64,000 nt of DNA from Vibrio intestinalis (GCF_025195085.2 NZ_JANAVY020000004.1:1-64000); one strand, 5' to 3'; positions 19,436-30,515 are shown, counted from the stretch's first letter. The notes: generated from the letters alone by a model not told the origin. Made by a program: numbers and translations.

Positions 19436-19668
19436 TGCAACATGTCTCCAAACATCTCTGACAACAAGTATAAAAATCTAACCTTTCCGAGTATAGAAAA
19501 TTTCGTCTTGGAAAGTAATGGTTCGGTCAAAACTGCGGTTTAAGGCTTAAAAATAAGATCGCTGTCCCACATTGCCATGACATTGATTCATCAAACGGTG
19601 CAACGTTTCATCCTATCTTTATTACTGGTATCCTGTACCTCTTTATACACCGATTAAAGAGAGACACC

Positions 19669-20289
19669 ATGTCTGAAGTTAAATTTGAAACTGTAGAGCA
19701 AAAAGCAAGCTACGGTATTGGTCTACAGATGGGTCAGCAACTAGCAGGTTCTGGTCTTGAAGGTCTAAACGTTGACGCTATCGCTGCAGGTATCGCAACT
19801 GCACTAGTTGGCGAAATGCCAGCAATCGAAGTTGATGAAATCAACAACGCACTACAAGAGCTTCACACTCGTGCACAAGCAGCTCAAGCTGAAGCAGCAA
19901 AAGCAGCAGCAGCTGACGGCGAAGCGTTCCTAAAAGACAACGCTCTACGTTCAGAAGTAACCGTTCTAGAATCTGGCCTTCAATACGAAGTGATCACTGA
20001 AGGTACTGGTGAAATCCCAACTTCTGACAAGCAAGTTCGCGTTCATTACCACGGTGAGCTAACTGACGGTACTGTATTCGACAGCTCTGTATCTCGCGGT
20101 CAACCTGCTGAGTTCCCAGTAACTGGCGTTATCAAAGGTTGGGTTGAAGCACTTCAACTAATGCCTGTAGGTTCTAAGTGGAAACTATACATCCCACAAG
20201 ACCTAGCGTACGGTGAGCGTGGCGCTGGCGCTGCTATCCCTCCATACGCAGCACTTGTCTTCGAAGTAGAACTTCTAGACATCCTATAA
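19669..20289 (+). CDS. fklB: FKBP-type peptidyl-prolyl cis-trans isomerase FklB
   Basis: 206 residues. N-terminal dimerisation helices (about 1-90, Ala/Gln/Glu rich) followed by a C-terminal FKBP domain with [42 protein letters not shown] and [17 protein letters not shown]. No signal peptide, which favours cytosolic FklB over periplasmic FkpA. Codon use is strongly biased, suggesting high expression. Stand-alone gene with its own terminator. Confidence 0.92.
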   Translation: MSEVKFETVEQKASYGIGLQMGQQLAGSGLEGLNVDAIAAGIATALVGEMPAIEVDEINNALQELHTRAQAAQAEAAKAAAADGEAFLKDNALRSEVTVLESGLQYEVITEGTGEIPTSDKQVRVHYHGELTDGTVFDSSVSRGQPAEFPVTGVIKGWVEALQLMPVGSKWKLYIPQDLAYGERGAGAAIPPYAALVFEVELLDIL

Positions 20290-20314
20290 TTGAGCTTTCT
20301 CTCAAATAGTTTTA

Positions 20315-20342
20315 AAGCGACGCTCTTGCGTCGCTTTTTTTG
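20315..20342 (+). terminator. Terminator of fklB
   Basis: GCGACGC/GCGTCGC stem with TCTT loop then seven T. Confidence 0.9.
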
Positions 20343-20379
20343 TCTAAGCTAAACAGACAAACTATAAAAGGAGAAAACA

Positions 20380-20859
20380 ATGAACAAAGCGCTACTTAGC
20401 TTAAGCCTCGCTCTATTCAGCTCACACAGCCTCGCTTTTGGCGACTTACTAAAAGATTCTGATACCACCAAAGGTCTTACCGATATGGTGAGTGACTCAC
20501 TTTCATCTACTAACCAGTCTCCGTTAACCAGTCTATTGAGTGACCAGTTATCTATCTCAGGTGACCAAGCAGCTTCAGGCACAGGAGCTTTACTTGCTCT
20601 CGCCGGAAATCAGCTCTCACCAGAATACAGTGATGAACTAAGCTCATTAGTCCCTGGCTTGTCGCAGCTATCACGTGCGCAAAATCTACTCGGTGGTATT
20701 GAAAGTATGGACGCAGTACAAAGCGCGTTTAGTAAAGTCGGCTTAGACCCATCAATGATCAGTCAATTTGCGCCTTTGATATTACAATACTTAGGAGATG
20801 GAGGGGCGAGTGAAGGATTGCTAGGTTCTCTGAACCAGTTATGGCAACCGGCAAGCTAG
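20380..20859 (+). CDS. DUF2780 (VcgC/VcgE-type) secreted protein
   Basis: 159 residues. Signal peptide (MNKALLSLSLALFSSHSLA, cleavage near residue 19). The mature part is low in charge and rich in Ser/Leu/Gly, with ALLALAGNQLSPEYSDELSSLVPGL and a SKVGLDPSMISQFAPLILQYLG helix pair typical of DUF2780. Function is unknown. A GGAG ribosome-binding site lies 7 nt before the ATG. It is transcribed toward rplQ and shares a bidirectional terminator with it. Confidence 0.8.
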   Translation: MNKALLSLSLALFSSHSLAFGDLLKDSDTTKGLTDMVSDSLSSTNQSPLTSLLSDQLSISGDQAASGTGALLALAGNQLSPEYSDELSSLVPGLSQLSRAQNLLGGIESMDAVQSAFSKVGLDPSMISQFAPLILQYLGDGGASEGLLGSLNQLWQPAS

Positions 20860-20881
20860 TATCTTATCTATATAACAGACA

Positions 20882-20912
20882 CAAAAAAGCCGAGCTAACG
20901 CTCGGCTTTTCC
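20882..20912. terminator. Bidirectional terminator between the DUF2780 gene and the alpha operon
   Basis: AAAAAGCCGAGC/GCTCGGCTTTT stem with TAAC loop; runs of A and T on both sides let it work in both directions. It marks the end of the rpsM-rplQ operon. Confidence 0.9.
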
Positions 20913-20933
20913 GTTCTTTACGAACTTCTGAGA

Positions 20934-21314
20934 TTACTCAGCAGCTTCTTCAGCAGCTGGGCGATCTACAAGCTCAATGTAAGCCATTGGAGCTTTATCA
21001 CCAGCACGGAAGCCAGCTTTTAGGATACGTGTGTAGCCGCCCTGACGAGCAGCAAAACGTGGACCTAGTTCGTTAAATAGTTTTGCAACTACTTCGTTGT
21101 CACGAGTACGTGCAAATGCTAGACGACGGTTAGCAACGCTGTCAGTCTTAGCTAGTGTAATCAAAGGCTCAACTACGCGACGTAGCTCTTTTGCTTTTGG
21201 CAATGTAGTCTTGATAACTTCATGACGTACTAGAGAGCTAGCCATGTTGCTGAACATCGCTTTGCGATGTGAGCTGTTGCGGTTGAGTTGACGACCACTC
21301 TTACGATGGCGCAT
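20934..21314 (-). CDS. rplQ: 50S ribosomal protein L17
   Basis: 126 residues; the N-terminal [20 protein letters not shown] is the family signature. Binds 23S rRNA near the polypeptide exit side. Last gene of the alpha operon, with a bidirectional terminator about 20 nt beyond its stop. An acidic/alanine tail (PAAEEAAE) is typical of gammaproteobacterial L17. Confidence 0.98.
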
Positions 21315-21340
21315 GACCTAATCCTTCTAACTAGTATCGA

Positions 21341-22333
21341 TTAATCTTCAGCGATAGACGCTGGTGGCCAGTTTTCTAGGCGCATGCCCAGAGAAAGACC
21401 ACGTGATGCAAGTACGTCTTTAATCTCAGTAAGAGATTTTTTACCAAGGTTAGGCGTTTTAAGTAGCTCAACCTCAGTGCGCTGTACAAGATCACCGATG
21501 TAGTGAATCGCTTCTGCTTTCAGACAGTTAGCAGAGCGAACTGTTAGTTCAAGATCGTCTACAGGACGCAGTAGGATCGGATCGAATTCTGGCTTCTCTT
21601 CCTTCTCCTCAGGTACACGTACATCACGAAGATCTACGAACGCATCCAATTGTTCAGCTAGGATAGTAGCTGCGCGACGGATAGCTTCCTCAGGGTCTAG
21701 AGTACCGTTCGTTTCCATGTCGATGATCAGCTTGTCTAGGTCTGTACGTTGCTCTACACGAGCCGCGTCAACAGAGTAAGCAATCTTGTCTACTGGGCTG
21801 TATGTTGCATCAACCAGTAGGCGACCAATAGGACGCTCATCTTCTTCAGTATGGATACGAGCAGAAGCTGGAACGTAACCGCGACCACGTTCAACCTTGA
21901 TACGCATAGCGATCTCAGCGTTGTCATCCGTTAGGTGACAAATAACGTGTTCTGGGTTAGCGATCTCTACATCACCATCATGGGTGATGTCACCTGCAAC
22001 CACAGGGCCCGAACCTGATTTGTTCAGTGTAATGAATACTTCATCTTTGCCTTCAGCAACGCGAACAGCCAAACCTTTAAGGTTTAGAAGAATTTCAAGA
22101 ATATCTTCCTGAACGCCTTCTTTAGTGCTGTATTCGTGTAATACGCCTTCAATCTCTACTTCAGTTACGGCACAACCCGGCATAGAAGATAGTAGAATGC
22201 GACGAAGTGCGTTACCAAGAGTATGGCCAAAACCACGCTCTAACGGCTCAAGAGTTACTTTTGCGTGAGTCGTGCTGATCTGTTCGATGTCAACAAGACG
22301 TGGCTTAAGAAATTCTGTTACAGAACCCTGCAT
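21341..22333 (-). CDS. rpoA: DNA-directed RNA polymerase alpha subunit
   Basis: 330 residues. N-terminal assembly domain with [20 protein letters not shown] (about 33-52), then a linker and a C-terminal domain (about 250-320) that contacts UP elements and activators such as [22 protein letters not shown] and [13 protein letters not shown] are visible. Sits in the alpha operon between rpsD and rplQ, the classical position. The CRP target partner is encoded at 51753 in the same window. Confidence 0.99.
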   Translation of the reverse strand: MQGSVTEFLKPRLVDIEQISTTHAKVTLEPLERGFGHTLGNALRRILLSSMPGCAVTEVEIEGVLHEYSTKEGVQEDILEILLNLKGLAVRVAEGKDEVFITLNKSGSGPVVAGDITHDGDVEIANPEHVICHLTDDNAEIAMRIKVERGRGYVPASARIHTEEDERPIGRLLVDATYSPVDKIAYSVDAARVEQRTDLDKLIIDMETNGTLDPEEAIRRAATILAEQLDAFVDLRDVRVPEEKEEKPEFDPILLRPVDDLELTVRSANCLKAEAIHYIGDLVQRTEVELLKTPNLGKKSLTEIKDVLASRGLSLGMRLENWPPASIAED

Positions 22334-22357
22334 TGTGTCCTCTCTTTAGTTTAAACC

Positions 22358-22978
22358 TTACTTAGAGTAAAGCTCGACGATCAATTGTTCGTTGATGTCA
22401 GCAGATAGATCAGAACGCTCAGGCATACGCTTGAATGTACCTTCCATCTTGCTAGTATCTACTTCAATCCAAGTTGGTTTTTCACGTTGTTCAGCAACTT
22501 CTAGAGCCGCTTTAATGCGAGATTGCTGTTTAGCTTTCTCACGAATAGAAACAACGTCGTTAGCCGCTACTTTGAAAGAAGGAACGTTTACAACTTTACC
22601 GTTAACTAGGATAGCTTTATGGCTAACTAGCTGACGTGCTTCTGCGCGAGTTGCGCCAAAGCCCATGCGGTAAACTACGTTATCAAGACGACCTTCAAGA
22701 AGCTGAAGCAGGTTTTCACCTGTGTTGCCTTTAAGACGTGCAGCATCTTTGTAGTAGTTACGGAATTGTTTTTCTAGAACGCCGTACATACGACGAACTT
22801 TTTGCTTCTCACGAAGCTGAACGCCATACTCAGATAGACGACCGCGACGAGCGCCGTGTACACCTGGTGCGTTATCAATTTTACACTTGGTATCGATCGC
22901 ACGAACACCAGACTTAAGGAATAAGTCAGTGCCTTCACGACGGCTAAGCTTCAGCTTAGGACCCAAATATCTTGCCAT
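22358..22978 (-). CDS. rpsD: 30S ribosomal protein S4
   Basis: 206 residues with [19 protein letters not shown] and the S4 RNA-binding domain ([22 protein letters not shown], about 94-115). Primary 16S-binding assembly protein. In E. coli it represses the alpha operon by binding the rpsM leader; the matching leader is at 23771-23875. The zinc-type cysteines of the alternative S4 form are absent. Confidence 0.98.
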   Translation of the reverse strand: MARYLGPKLKLSRREGTDLFLKSGVRAIDTKCKIDNAPGVHGARRGRLSEYGVQLREKQKVRRMYGVLEKQFRNYYKDAARLKGNTGENLLQLLEGRLDNVVYRMGFGATRAEARQLVSHKAILVNGKVVNVPSFKVAANDVVSIREKAKQQSRIKAALEVAEQREKPTWIEVDTSKMEGTFKRMPERSDLSADINEQLIVELYSK

Positions 22979-23005
22979 GATTCTTCTCCAATAGTCCTAG
23001 AAACG

Positions 23006-23401
<396 letters not shown>

Positions 23402-23413
23402 CTACCTTCCCGA

Positions 23414-23770
23414 TTATTTCTTGATCGGCTTACGCGGACCCTTACGGGTGCGAGCGTTGGTTTTAGTACGCTGTCCACGTAGTGGTAGACTGCGACGATG
23501 ACGAAGACCACGGTAACAGCCAAGGTCCATAAGACGCTTGATGTTCATAGATACTTCACGACGTAGATCACCTTCTACAGTGTACTTAGCTACACCATCA
23601 CGCAGTTGATCGATCTGTTCATCAGATAGTTCACTGATCTTAACATCTTCAGCAATACCCACTTCAGCTAGGATAGCTTGAGAGCGAGTCTTACCGATGC
23701 CGTAGATCGCAGTTAGTGCGATTACAGCGTGTTTTTGATCAGGAATGTTAATGCCTGCTATACGGGCCAT
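23414..23770 (-). CDS. rpsM: 30S ribosomal protein S13
   Basis: 118 residues beginning [19 protein letters not shown] and ending in the basic [20 protein letters not shown] tail that reaches the P-site tRNA. First gene of the alpha operon; its ribosome-binding site (ATGGAGTG) forms part of the S4-responsive leader. Confidence 0.98.
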   Translation of the reverse strand: MARIAGINIPDQKHAVIALTAIYGIGKTRSQAILAEVGIAEDVKISELSDEQIDQLRDGVAKYTVEGDLRREVSMNIKRLMDLGCYRGLRHRRSLPLRGQRTKTNARTRKGPRKPIKK

Positions 23771-23875
23771 TATTCACTCCATTAGTGTTTCTTAAAAGAA
23801 TTAGCCGCAACAAAGCCCGTTATGGATACGTTGCGGGATACTACTTCTTTTGCACGCAAAAGGTAGGCCGAGGAA
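23771..23875 (-). promoter_or_regulatory. Alpha operon ribosome-binding-site leader (S4 target, Alpha_RBS-like)
   Basis: The 150-nt gap before rpsM carries a compact folding region. On the minus strand GTATCC-ATAACGGGCTTT (about 23806-23830) resembles the E. coli alpha leader core GTATCC-GAAAACGGGCTTT. A perfect hairpin CTTTTGC/GCAAAAG lies at 23847-23862. In E. coli this region forms the pseudoknot bound by S4. Here the assignment rests on position and the shared core. Confidence 0.7.
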
Positions 23876-23919
23876 TATACTCGACACTACCTTACATTTC
23901 AAGTAAAAATTTCTGCTGA

Positions 23920-24033
23920 TTAGCCTTGGCGCTGCTTGTGCTTTGGCTCACTGCAAATCACGCGAACGACACCGTTACGCTTGATAACTTTACAGTTACG
24001 ACAGATTTTTTTAACGGAAGCACGAACTTTCAT
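23920..24033 (-). CDS. rpmJ: 50S ribosomal protein L36 (zinc-binding form)
   Basis: A 37-residue protein read directly from the sequence between secY and rpsM: it begins [17 protein letters not shown] and ends [10 protein letters not shown]-x2-C plus a later Cys and His make the Zn-binding (C+) form, whose zinc-free paralogue is often Zur-regulated; only this copy is in the window. Last gene of the spc operon. Confidence 0.97.
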
Positions 24034-24072
24034 TGCTAAACTCCGTAAATGAAATCTGAGTCTACCGCCGTA

Positions 24073-25407
24073 TTAACGGCCATAGCCTTTCAGATTCGCT
24101 TTTTTCAACACAGAATCATACTGTTGAGACATCAGATGAGTCTGTACCTGTGCCATGAAATCCATGATTACTACCACTACGATTAGTAGTGATGTGCCGC
24201 CAAAGTAGAAACGAACGTTCCACGCGACCATCATGAACTCTGGGATCAGACAGATAAAGGTAATGTACAACGCACCCGCTAGAGTTAATCGTGTCATCAC
24301 TTTATCAATGTATTTCGCTGTCTGCTCGCCGGGGCGGATGCCGGGTACGAAAGCACCAGACTTCTTCAGATTATCTGCTGTTTCACGCGGGTTGAAAACC
24401 AACGCCGTGTAGAAGAAGCAGAAGAATATAATCGCTGCTGCATAAAGCATTACATACAACGGTTGACCTGGGCTAAGAGCCAAAGACACGTCAGTTAACC
24501 AACCGAACGCGCTGCTCTCACCATTCTGACCAAACCATTGAGCCAGTGTTCCTGGGAACAGGATAATACTTGATGCGAAGATTGCTGGAATAACACCTGC
24601 CATATTAATTTTAAGTGGCAAGTGAGTGCTTTGTGCAGCAAATACCTTACGACCTTGTTGACGCTTCGCGTAGTTTACAACGATTCGACGTTGACCACGC
24701 TCCATGAATACAACGAAGTAGATAACTGCAAAAGCAAGTACACCAATCAACAGCAGAAGAAGTACATGCAATTCACCTTGACGCGCTTGCTCGATTGTTT
24801 GACCGATTGCCGAAGGCAATCCAGCAACAATACCTGCAAAGATAAGTAACGAAATACCGTTACCAATTCCGCGCTCTGTAATTTGTTCACCTAACCACAT
24901 TAGGAACATGGTGCCGGTTACTAAACTTACGGTAGCAAGTAGCGTAAACATGGTTTGGGGTATAACCACCAAATTATCGACCATGTTTGGTAAGCCTGTT
25001 GCAATACCAATAGCTTGGAATGTTGCAAGTACAAGCGTGCCGTAGCGTGTATATTGGCTGATCTTACGACGGCCTGCTTCACCCTCTTTTTTGAGTTCAG
25101 CTAACGCTGGGTGAACTACTGTTAGCAGTTGGACAACAATCGAAGCCGAAATATACGGCATGATGCCCAACGCTAAAATAGATGCACGCTCAAGAGCACC
25201 ACCGGAGAACATGTTAAACATTTCAACGATGGTACCTTTTTGCTGTTCGAACAAATCGGCAAGTACAGCAGCGTCAATACCAGGGAGTGGTACGAAAGAA
25301 CCTGCACGGAATACTAAAAGTGCACCTAATACAAACAATAGGCGCGATTTTAACTCCGCCAATCCATTTTTCGCACTACTAAAATCTTGTCCTGGTTTTT
25401 TAGCCAT
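24073..25407 (-). CDS. secY: Protein translocase channel subunit SecY
   Basis: 444 residues with ten membrane helices, the pore of the Sec translocon in the inner membrane. Diagnostic segments: [11 protein letters not shown] near residue 40, [15 protein letters not shown], the plug region [15 protein letters not shown], and the cytosolic loop [20 protein letters not shown] used for SecA/ribosome contact. Situated after rplO, as in the E. coli spc operon. Confidence 0.98.
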   Translation of the reverse strand: MAKKPGQDFSSAKNGLAELKSRLLFVLGALLVFRAGSFVPLPGIDAAVLADLFEQQKGTIVEMFNMFSGGALERASILALGIMPYISASIVVQLLTVVHPALAELKKEGEAGRRKISQYTRYGTLVLATFQAIGIATGLPNMVDNLVVIPQTMFTLLATVSLVTGTMFLMWLGEQITERGIGNGISLLIFAGIVAGLPSAIGQTIEQARQGELHVLLLLLIGVLAFAVIYFVVFMERGQRRIVVNYAKRQQGRKVFAAQSTHLPLKINMAGVIPAIFASSIILFPGTLAQWFGQNGESSAFGWLTDVSLALSPGQPLYVMLYAAAIIFFCFFYTALVFNPRETADNLKKSGAFVPGIRPGEQTAKYIDKVMTRLTLAGALYITFICLIPEFMMVAWNVRFYFGGTSLLIVVVVIMDFMAQVQTHLMSQQYDSVLKKANLKGYGR

Positions 25408-25427
25408 CTGTACCTTTCCTACGAAGA

Positions 25428-25862
25428 TTATTCTTCGATTTTACCGCCTGCAGCTTCGATTGCAGCTTTAGCGCCTTTAGTCACACGTAGACCTTTAACA
25501 GTCACAGCTTTGCTGATTTCACCAGAAAGAACAACTTTAACAAATTCGATGTTCTTAGTGATGATGTTAGCAGCTTTTAGGCTGTTTAGATCTACTACGT
25601 CACCTTCTACTTTCGCTAGCTCAGCTAGACGAACTTCAGCAGACACTAGGCTCTTACGAGAAGTGAAACCGAATTTAGGTAGACGTTGTTTTAGAGGCAT
25701 CTGACCGCCTTCAAAACCTGGACGAACTGAACCGCCAGAACGTGACTTTTGGCCTTTGTGACCGCGGCCACCTGTTTTACCAAGGCCAGAACCGATACCA
25801 CGACCTACGCGCTTCGCAGAAGGCTTAGAGCCCGCAGCCGGTGATAGAGTATTCAAACGCAT
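25428..25862 (-). CDS. rplO: 50S ribosomal protein L15
   Basis: 144 residues; [20 protein letters not shown] followed by the glycine-rich [20 protein letters not shown], typical of L15. Late 50S assembly protein. Separated from rpmD by 5 bp. Confidence 0.98.
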   Translation of the reverse strand: MRLNTLSPAAGSKPSAKRVGRGIGSGLGKTGGRGHKGQKSRSGGSVRPGFEGGQMPLKQRLPKFGFTSRKSLVSAEVRLAELAKVEGDVVDLNSLKAANIITKNIEFVKVVLSGEISKAVTVKGLRVTKGAKAAIEAAGGKIEE

Positions 25863-25867
25863 TCTGA

Positions 25868-26044
25868 TTACTCCTCAACTTTAACCATGTAGTAAACCTT
25901 GTTGATCATACCGCGTACGCACGGAGTATCTTCAAGTTCTACTGTGTGGTTGATTTTACGAAGGCCTAGACCTTTAAGACACGCTTTGTGCTTAGGTAGA
26001 CGACCAATTGAGCTCTTAGTTTGAGTTACTTTAATAGTTGCCAT
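25868..26044 (-). CDS. rpmD: 50S ribosomal protein L30
   Basis: 58 residues from ATG at 26044 ([20 protein letters not shown]). The open frame extends upstream to 26071, but that would overlap rpsE and add residues foreign to the family; the chosen start leaves 7 bp after rpsE. Confidence 0.97.
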   Translation of the reverse strand: MATIKVTQTKSSIGRLPKHKACLKGLGLRKINHTVELEDTPCVRGMINKVYYMVKVEE

Positions 26045-26051
26045 GGTGTTC

Positions 26052-26552
26052 TTACTCCGAAATAGCTTCAACAGTTAGACCACGTTTAGCAGCAACCATT
26101 TCTGGCGACTTCATGCTACCTAGTGCATCGATCGTAGCACGAACGATGTTGATAGGGTTCGTAGAACCGTATGCTTTAGATAGTACGTTGTGTACACCAG
26201 CAACTTCTAGTACTGCACGCATCGCACCACCTGCGATAACACCAGTACCTTCAGCAGCAGGCTGCATGTAAACTTTAGAGCCCGAATGACGACCTTTCAC
26301 CGGGTGGTGAAGAGTGCCTTCGTTAAGAGCGATCGTAGTCATGTTACGACGCGCTTTTTCCATTGCTTTTTGAATCGCTGCAGGTACTTCACGAGCTTTG
26401 CCGTAACCGAAACCTACACGACCGTTACCGTCACCAACTACAGTTAGTGCAGTGAAGCTCATGATTCGACCACCTTTAACCGTCTTAGATACACGGTTAA
26501 CTGCGATCAGCTTTTCTTGCAAATCATTAGCTTGTTGTTGTTCTTTAGCCAT
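26052..26552 (-). CDS. rpsE: 30S ribosomal protein S5
   Basis: 166 residues. The N-terminal double-stranded-RNA-binding S5 domain ([35 protein letters not shown]) and a C-terminal domain with [19 protein letters not shown]. Shapes decoding accuracy and the mRNA entry site. Lies 14 bp after rplR in the spc operon. Confidence 0.98.
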   Translation of the reverse strand: MAKEQQQANDLQEKLIAVNRVSKTVKGGRIMSFTALTVVGDGNGRVGFGYGKAREVPAAIQKAMEKARRNMTTIALNEGTLHHPVKGRHSGSKVYMQPAAEGTGVIAGGAMRAVLEVAGVHNVLSKAYGSTNPINIVRATIDALGSMKSPEMVAAKRGLTVEAISE

Positions 26553-26566
26553 CTTCCAACCCTACC

Positions 26567-26920
26567 TTAGAATTTCAGACCAGCTTCGCGAGCAGATTCT
26601 GCTAGCGCCGCTACTCGACCGTGGTATTGGAAACCAGAACGATCAAATGCAACAGAAGCTACGCCTTTTTCAAGAGCGCGCTCAGCAACAGCTTTACCAA
26701 CTGCTTTAGCTGCATCAACGTTACCAGTGTTCTTAACTTGCTCACGGATCGCTTTTTCTACAGTAGAAGCAGCTGCGATAACCTCAGAGCCGTTTGCCGC
26801 GATAACTTGTGCGTAAACATGGCGAGGAGTACGGTGTACTACCAGGCGAGTTGCACCAAGTTCTGCAATCTTACGACGTGCACGTGTAGCACGACGGATG
26901 CGAGATGCTTTCTTATCCAT
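26567..26920 (-). CDS. rplR: 50S ribosomal protein L18
   Basis: 117 residues; Arg/Lys-rich start [18 protein letters not shown] and the end [15 protein letters not shown]. Carries 5S rRNA into the 50S central protuberance together with L5. Confidence 0.98.
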   Translation of the reverse strand: MDKKASRIRRATRARRKIAELGATRLVVHRTPRHVYAQVIAANGSEVIAAASTVEKAIREQVKNTGNVDAAKAVGKAVAERALEKGVASVAFDRSGFQYHGRVAALAESAREAGLKF

Positions 26921-26929
26921 AGTGATACC

Positions 26930-27463
26930 TTACTTCTTCTTAGCTTCTTTAGTACGCACATTTTCATCTGCGTAACGAACACCTTTGCCTTTGTAAGGCT
27001 CAGGAGCACGGTAAGAACGAATGTCAGCCGCAACTTGACCAACTAGTTGTTTGTCACAACCAGTGATAACAATTTCAGTTTGGCTTGGACATTCAGCTTT
27101 AATACCCGCTGGCAACTCGTGCTCAACTGGGTGAGAGAAGCCTAGTGTTAGGCCTACAGCGTTGCCTTTCATAGCAGCACGGTAACCAACACCTTTAAGG
27201 GTTAGCTTCTTAGTAAAGCCTTCAGTAACACCAACAACCATGTTGTTAACTAGAGCGCGAGCTGTACCAGCTTGTGCCCATGCGTTTACAACACCTTCTT
27301 TAGGACCGAAAGTTAGGTTGTTATCTTCCTGAGCGATAACTACTGCGTCGTTAAGAACGCGAGAAAGTTCGCCTTTAGCACCTTTTACAGTGATTTCTTG
27401 GCCGTTTAGTTTCACCTCTACGCCAGCTGGAATAGCGACAGGTGCTTTAGCAACACGAGACAT
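26930..27463 (-). CDS. rplF: 50S ribosomal protein L6
   Basis: 177 residues; two similar domains, [21 protein letters not shown] at the start and the L6 signature [24 protein letters not shown] at the end. Located near the GTPase-associated factor-binding site. 13 bp after rpsH. Confidence 0.98.
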   Translation of the reverse strand: MSRVAKAPVAIPAGVEVKLNGQEITVKGAKGELSRVLNDAVVIAQEDNNLTFGPKEGVVNAWAQAGTARALVNNMVVGVTEGFTKKLTLKGVGYRAAMKGNAVGLTLGFSHPVEHELPAGIKAECPSQTEIVITGCDKQLVGQVAADIRSYRAPEPYKGKGVRYADENVRTKEAKKK

Positions 27464-27476
27464 GTTCTACTCCTTA

Positions 27477-27869
27477 TTATGCTACGTAGCAGATGATTTC
27501 ACCGCCAAGACCTGCTTTACGTGCAGCACGGTCTGACATCAGACCCTTGGAAGTAGAAACGATAGCAATACCCAAACCGCCCATCACTGTTGGTAGCGAG
27601 TCTTTGTTTTTGTAGACGCGCAGACCAGGACGTGAAACACGTTTTAGTTGCTCAATTACTGGTTTAGCTTGGAAGTACTTAAGAGTAACTTCTAGCTCAG
27701 GTTTTACTTCGCCTTCAACAGCGAAATCTGTGATGTAACCTTCAGCTTTTAGTAGTGCAGCGATTGCAACTTTAAGCTTTGAAGAAGGCATTTTAACAGC
27801 AACTTTGTTTGCTGCCTGACCGTTACGAACGCGGGTCAGCATATCCGAAATCGGATCTTGCATGCTCAT
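27477..27869 (-). CDS. rpsH: 30S ribosomal protein S8
   Basis: 130 residues; [20 protein letters not shown] and the C-terminal [26 protein letters not shown]. Binds helix 21 of 16S rRNA. In E. coli it is the translational repressor of the spc operon, acting near rplE. Confidence 0.98.
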   Translation of the reverse strand: MSMQDPISDMLTRVRNGQAANKVAVKMPSSKLKVAIAALLKAEGYITDFAVEGEVKPELEVTLKYFQAKPVIEQLKRVSRPGLRVYKNKDSLPTVMGGLGIAIVSTSKGLMSDRAARKAGLGGEIICYVA

Positions 27870-27898
27870 AAACTTTACTCCAAATGATTAAGTGGCAA

Positions 27899-28204
27899 TT
27901 ACCAGCTAGCCTTACGAAGTCCAGGAATCTCGCCTTTCATGCAAGCTTCACGAACTTTGATACGGCTTAGACCGAACTTACGTAGGTAACCGTGTGGACG
28001 ACCAGTTTGGTTGCAACGGTTGCGCTGACGAGATGCACTTGAATCACGTGGAAGAGATTGCAGTTTAAGAACTGCGTTCCAACGATCTTCTTCAGATGCG
28101 TTTACATCGCTGATGATAACTTTTAGCGCAGCACGCTTTTCAGCGAACTTAGCTACAAGTTTTGCACGCTTAGCTTCGCGTGCCTTCATAGAATTTTTAG
28201 CCAT
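27899..28204 (-). CDS. rpsN: 30S ribosomal protein S14 (zinc-independent type)
   Basis: 101 residues, the long C-minus form: [26 protein letters not shown] without CxxC pairs, so no zinc site. Assembles late into the 30S head. 18 bp after rplE. Confidence 0.98.
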   Translation of the reverse strand: MAKNSMKAREAKRAKLVAKFAEKRAALKVIISDVNASEEDRWNAVLKLQSLPRDSSASRQRNRCNQTGRPHGYLRKFGLSRIKVREACMKGEIPGLRKASW

Positions 28205-28221
28205 AACAGTAACCCTTCACC

Positions 28222-28761
28222 TTACTTACGGAATGGGAAGTTAAAGGCAGCCAGCAGAGCACGGCCTTCCTCATCAGTGCCAGCAGACGTCGTGATAGTG
28301 ATATCAAGACCGCGCACTCGATCAACTTTATCAAAGTCGATTTCCGGGAAGATGATTTGCTCGCGAACGCCCATGCTGTAGTTACCGCGTCCGTCAAAAG
28401 ACTTAGCGCTAACACCACGGAAGTCACGTACACGTGGTAGAGCGATGTTAATCAAACGCTCAAGAAAATCCCACATACGTTCGCCACGTAGGGTTACTTT
28501 ACAACCGATAGGGTAGCCTTCACGGATTTTGAAACCAGCAACAGATTTGCGAGCTTTAGTGATAAGTGGCTTTTGACCAGAGATCGTTGCCATATCAGCA
28601 GCTGCGTTTTCTAGCAGTTTCTTATCGTTGATTGCTTCACCAACACCCATGTTTAGGGTGATTTTCTCGATTCTAGGGACTTGCATGACGCTTGTGTAGC
28701 TGAACTGTTTGGTCAGATCAGCGACTACAGACGACTTGTAGTAATCATGCAGTTTCGCCAT
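28222..28761 (-). CDS. rplE: 50S ribosomal protein L5
   Basis: 179 residues with the conserved [15 protein letters not shown] and [19 protein letters not shown]. Binds 5S rRNA and P-site tRNA. In E. coli the S8 repressor target lies over the rplE start; I have not tried to fold it here. Confidence 0.98.
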   Translation of the reverse strand: MAKLHDYYKSSVVADLTKQFSYTSVMQVPRIEKITLNMGVGEAINDKKLLENAAADMATISGQKPLITKARKSVAGFKIREGYPIGCKVTLRGERMWDFLERLINIALPRVRDFRGVSAKSFDGRGNYSMGVREQIIFPEIDFDKVDRVRGLDITITTSAGTDEEGRALLAAFNFPFRK

Positions 28762-28785
28762 AGTAGAACTCCAAATTACTTCTAA

Positions 28786-29103
28786 TTAGTTAGAAACGGT
28801 TTCGCCGTTAGACTTGAAGAAACGAACTTTCTTGCCGTCTTCAATGCGGAAACCGATACGGTCAGCTTTACCAGTAGCTGTGTTGAAGATCGCTACGTTA
28901 GAAACATCAATTGCTGCTTCTTGCTCAACGATACCACCTTGTTGACCTAGAGCCGGAACCGGCTTTTGGTGTTTCTTAACAAGGTTGATGCCTTCAACGA
29001 TAACTTTACCAGTTGCTAGGACCTTAGTTACTTTACCTTTCTTGCCTTTATCTTTACCAGCAAGAACGATTACTTCGTCGTTACGACGGATTTTAGCTGC
29101 CAT
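28786..29103 (-). CDS. rplX: 50S ribosomal protein L24
   Basis: 105 residues; KOW motif [15 protein letters not shown] at about 11-25 and [13 protein letters not shown]. Initiator of 50S assembly, near the exit tunnel. 12 bp after rplN. Confidence 0.98.
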   Translation of the reverse strand: MAAKIRRNDEVIVLAGKDKGKKGKVTKVLATGKVIVEGINLVKKHQKPVPALGQQGGIVEQEAAIDVSNVAIFNTATGKADRIGFRIEDGKKVRFFKSNGETVSN

Positions 29104-29115
29104 CTTACGTGCTCC

Positions 29116-29487
29116 TTACAGAACTTCTGGAGCCAGTGAAACGATCTTCATGAACTTATCGCCACGAAGTTCGCGAGTCACAGGACCAAAGATACGTGTA
29201 CCGATTGGTTGCTCAGTATTGTCATTTAACAGTACGCAAGCATTACGGTCGAAGCGAATGACAGAACCGTCTGGACGACGTACGCCTTTACGGGTGCGAA
29301 CTACCACCGCCTTCAGTACATCACCTTTTTTAACTTTACCGCGAGGAATTGCTTCCTTAACAGTAACTTTGATGATGTCACCGATATGTGCATAACGGCG
29401 GTGAGAGCCACCCAGAACCTTAATACACATTACGCTGCGAGCGCCTGAGTTATCAGCTGCGTCCAGCATACTTTGCATTTGGATCAT
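29116..29487 (-). CDS. rplN: 50S ribosomal protein L14
   Basis: 123 residues; [21 protein letters not shown] and the signature [22 protein letters not shown]. First gene of the spc operon; the preceding 160 bp hold the S10 terminator, a promoter and a leader hairpin. The ribosome-binding site is GCGGAGCAC. Confidence 0.98.
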   Translation of the reverse strand: MIQMQSMLDAADNSGARSVMCIKVLGGSHRRYAHIGDIIKVTVKEAIPRGKVKKGDVLKAVVVRTRKGVRRPDGSVIRFDRNACVLLNDNTEQPIGTRIFGPVTRELRGDKFMKIVSLAPEVL

Positions 29488-29506
29488 GTTAGTGCTCCGC
29501 TAAATA

Positions 29507-29532
29507 TAAAAAAAACTAGACCCTCACGGGTC
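29507..29532 (-). promoter_or_regulatory. Leader hairpin plus T8 run just upstream of rplN
   Basis: Minus strand GACCC-GTGA-GGGTC stem, three bases, then eight T, about 20 nt before the rplN ATG and about 25 nt after the presumed promoter. It looks like a weak terminator/attenuator inside the spc leader. The stem is only 5 bp, so efficient stopping is doubtful. Confidence 0.45.
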
Positions 29533-29558
29533 GGGCTGCCTCTTTAAAAGGGACGCGA

Positions 29559-29587
29559 ATTGTACCACCCTTTTTTTTAATTGGGTA
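29559..29587 (-). promoter_or_regulatory. Candidate spc operon promoter
   Basis: Minus strand -10 TACAAT (29559-29564) with a 17-bp spacer to TACCCA (29582-29587). The -35 is poor by consensus but TACCCA with 17 bp is, as I recall, also what the E. coli spc promoter has. It lies directly after the S10 terminator. Confidence 0.6.
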
Positions 29588-29589
29588 GT

Positions 29590-29630
29590 CAAAAAATAAA
29601 CGGCTCCAAAATAATTTTTGGAGCCGCTTT
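29590..29630 (-). terminator. Terminator at the S10/spc operon boundary
   Basis: Minus strand CGGCTCCAAAA/TTTTGGAGCCG, an 11-bp perfect stem, followed by TTTATTTTTT. It starts about 19 nt after the rpsQ stop, separating the S10 and spc transcription units. Confidence 0.85.
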
Positions 29631-29648
29631 ATTATAGAAGAGTGAAGA

Positions 29649-29903
29649 TTAAATCTTCGCCTTTTCTACAACTTTTACCAAAGTCCAAGACTTAGTCTTA
29701 GACAGTGGACGACACTCTGCGATTTCAACTTTGTCGCCTAGGCCACATTCGTTGTTCTCGTCATGTGCGTGTACTTTTGTCGTGCGCTTTACGTATTTAC
29801 CGTAAATTGGGTGTTTAACCATGCGCTCGATAGCAACAACGATAGACTTGTCCATCTTGTCGCTAACAACACGACCTTGTTGAGTACGTTTTTGTTCGCT
29901 CAT
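29649..29903 (-). CDS. rpsQ: 30S ribosomal protein S17
   Basis: 84 residues; [20 protein letters not shown] and [17 protein letters not shown]-type core ([19 protein letters not shown]). OB-fold primary 16S binder. Last gene of the S10 operon; its start touches the rpmC stop. Confidence 0.98.
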   Translation of the reverse strand: MSEQKRTQQGRVVSDKMDKSIVVAIERMVKHPIYGKYVKRTTKVHAHDENNECGLGDKVEIAECRPLSKTKSWTLVKVVEKAKI

Positions 29904-30094
29904 TATGCGCCTGCCTTCTCAGTCAAAACAGTTTTCACACGTGCGATATCACGGCGTACAGCTTTCAGAGTGTGAGTTTGCTGTAGTTGACCAGTTGCAG
30001 CTTGCATGCGCAAGTTGAACTGTTCACGTAGCAAATTCAAAAGCTCTGCATTAAGCTCTTCAACGCTTTTTTCGCGTAGATCTTGTGCTTTCAT
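29903..30094 (-). CDS. rpmC: 50S ribosomal protein L29
   Basis: 63 residues from the ATG at 30094 ([19 protein letters not shown]), a two-helix hairpin protein next to the exit tunnel. A GTG codon immediately upstream is in frame but the ATG overlapping the rplP stop fits the family and suggests coupling. Confidence 0.97.
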   Translation of the reverse strand: MKAQDLREKSVEELNAELLNLLREQFNLRMQAATGQLQQTHTLKAVRRDIARVKTVLTEKAGA

Positions 30095-30504
30095 CACATC
30101 ACCTGCTTAGTTACAAATGTAGTCTTGAATGGCAGTTTACGAGCCGCTAGGCGGAACGCTTCACGTGCCAATTCTTCAGGTACACCACCCATTTCGTACA
30201 TAACCTTACCAGGTTGGATTTGGGCTACCCAGTACTCAACGTTACCTTTACCCTTACCTTGACGAACTTCAAGTGGTTTTTCTGTGATTGGTTTGTCTGG
30301 GAACACACGGATCCAGATTTTACCTTGACGCTTAACGTGACGTGTCATTGCACGACGTGCCGCTTCAATTTGACGAGCAGTTAGACGACCACGGCCAACA
30401 GCTTTAAGACCGAATTCGCCGAAGCTTACATCAGTACCTTTAGCTAGACCACGGTTACGACCAGTCTGAACCTTACGGAACTTAGTACGTTTAGGTTGTA
30501 GCAT
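30094..30504 (-). CDS. rplP: 50S ribosomal protein L16
   Basis: 136 residues; [20 protein letters not shown] and the [22 protein letters not shown] core. Positions A-site tRNA; the loop Arg hydroxylated by YcfD in E. coli lies in this core. 11 bp after rpsC. Confidence 0.98.
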
Positions 30505-30515
30505 CTGTCGACTCC

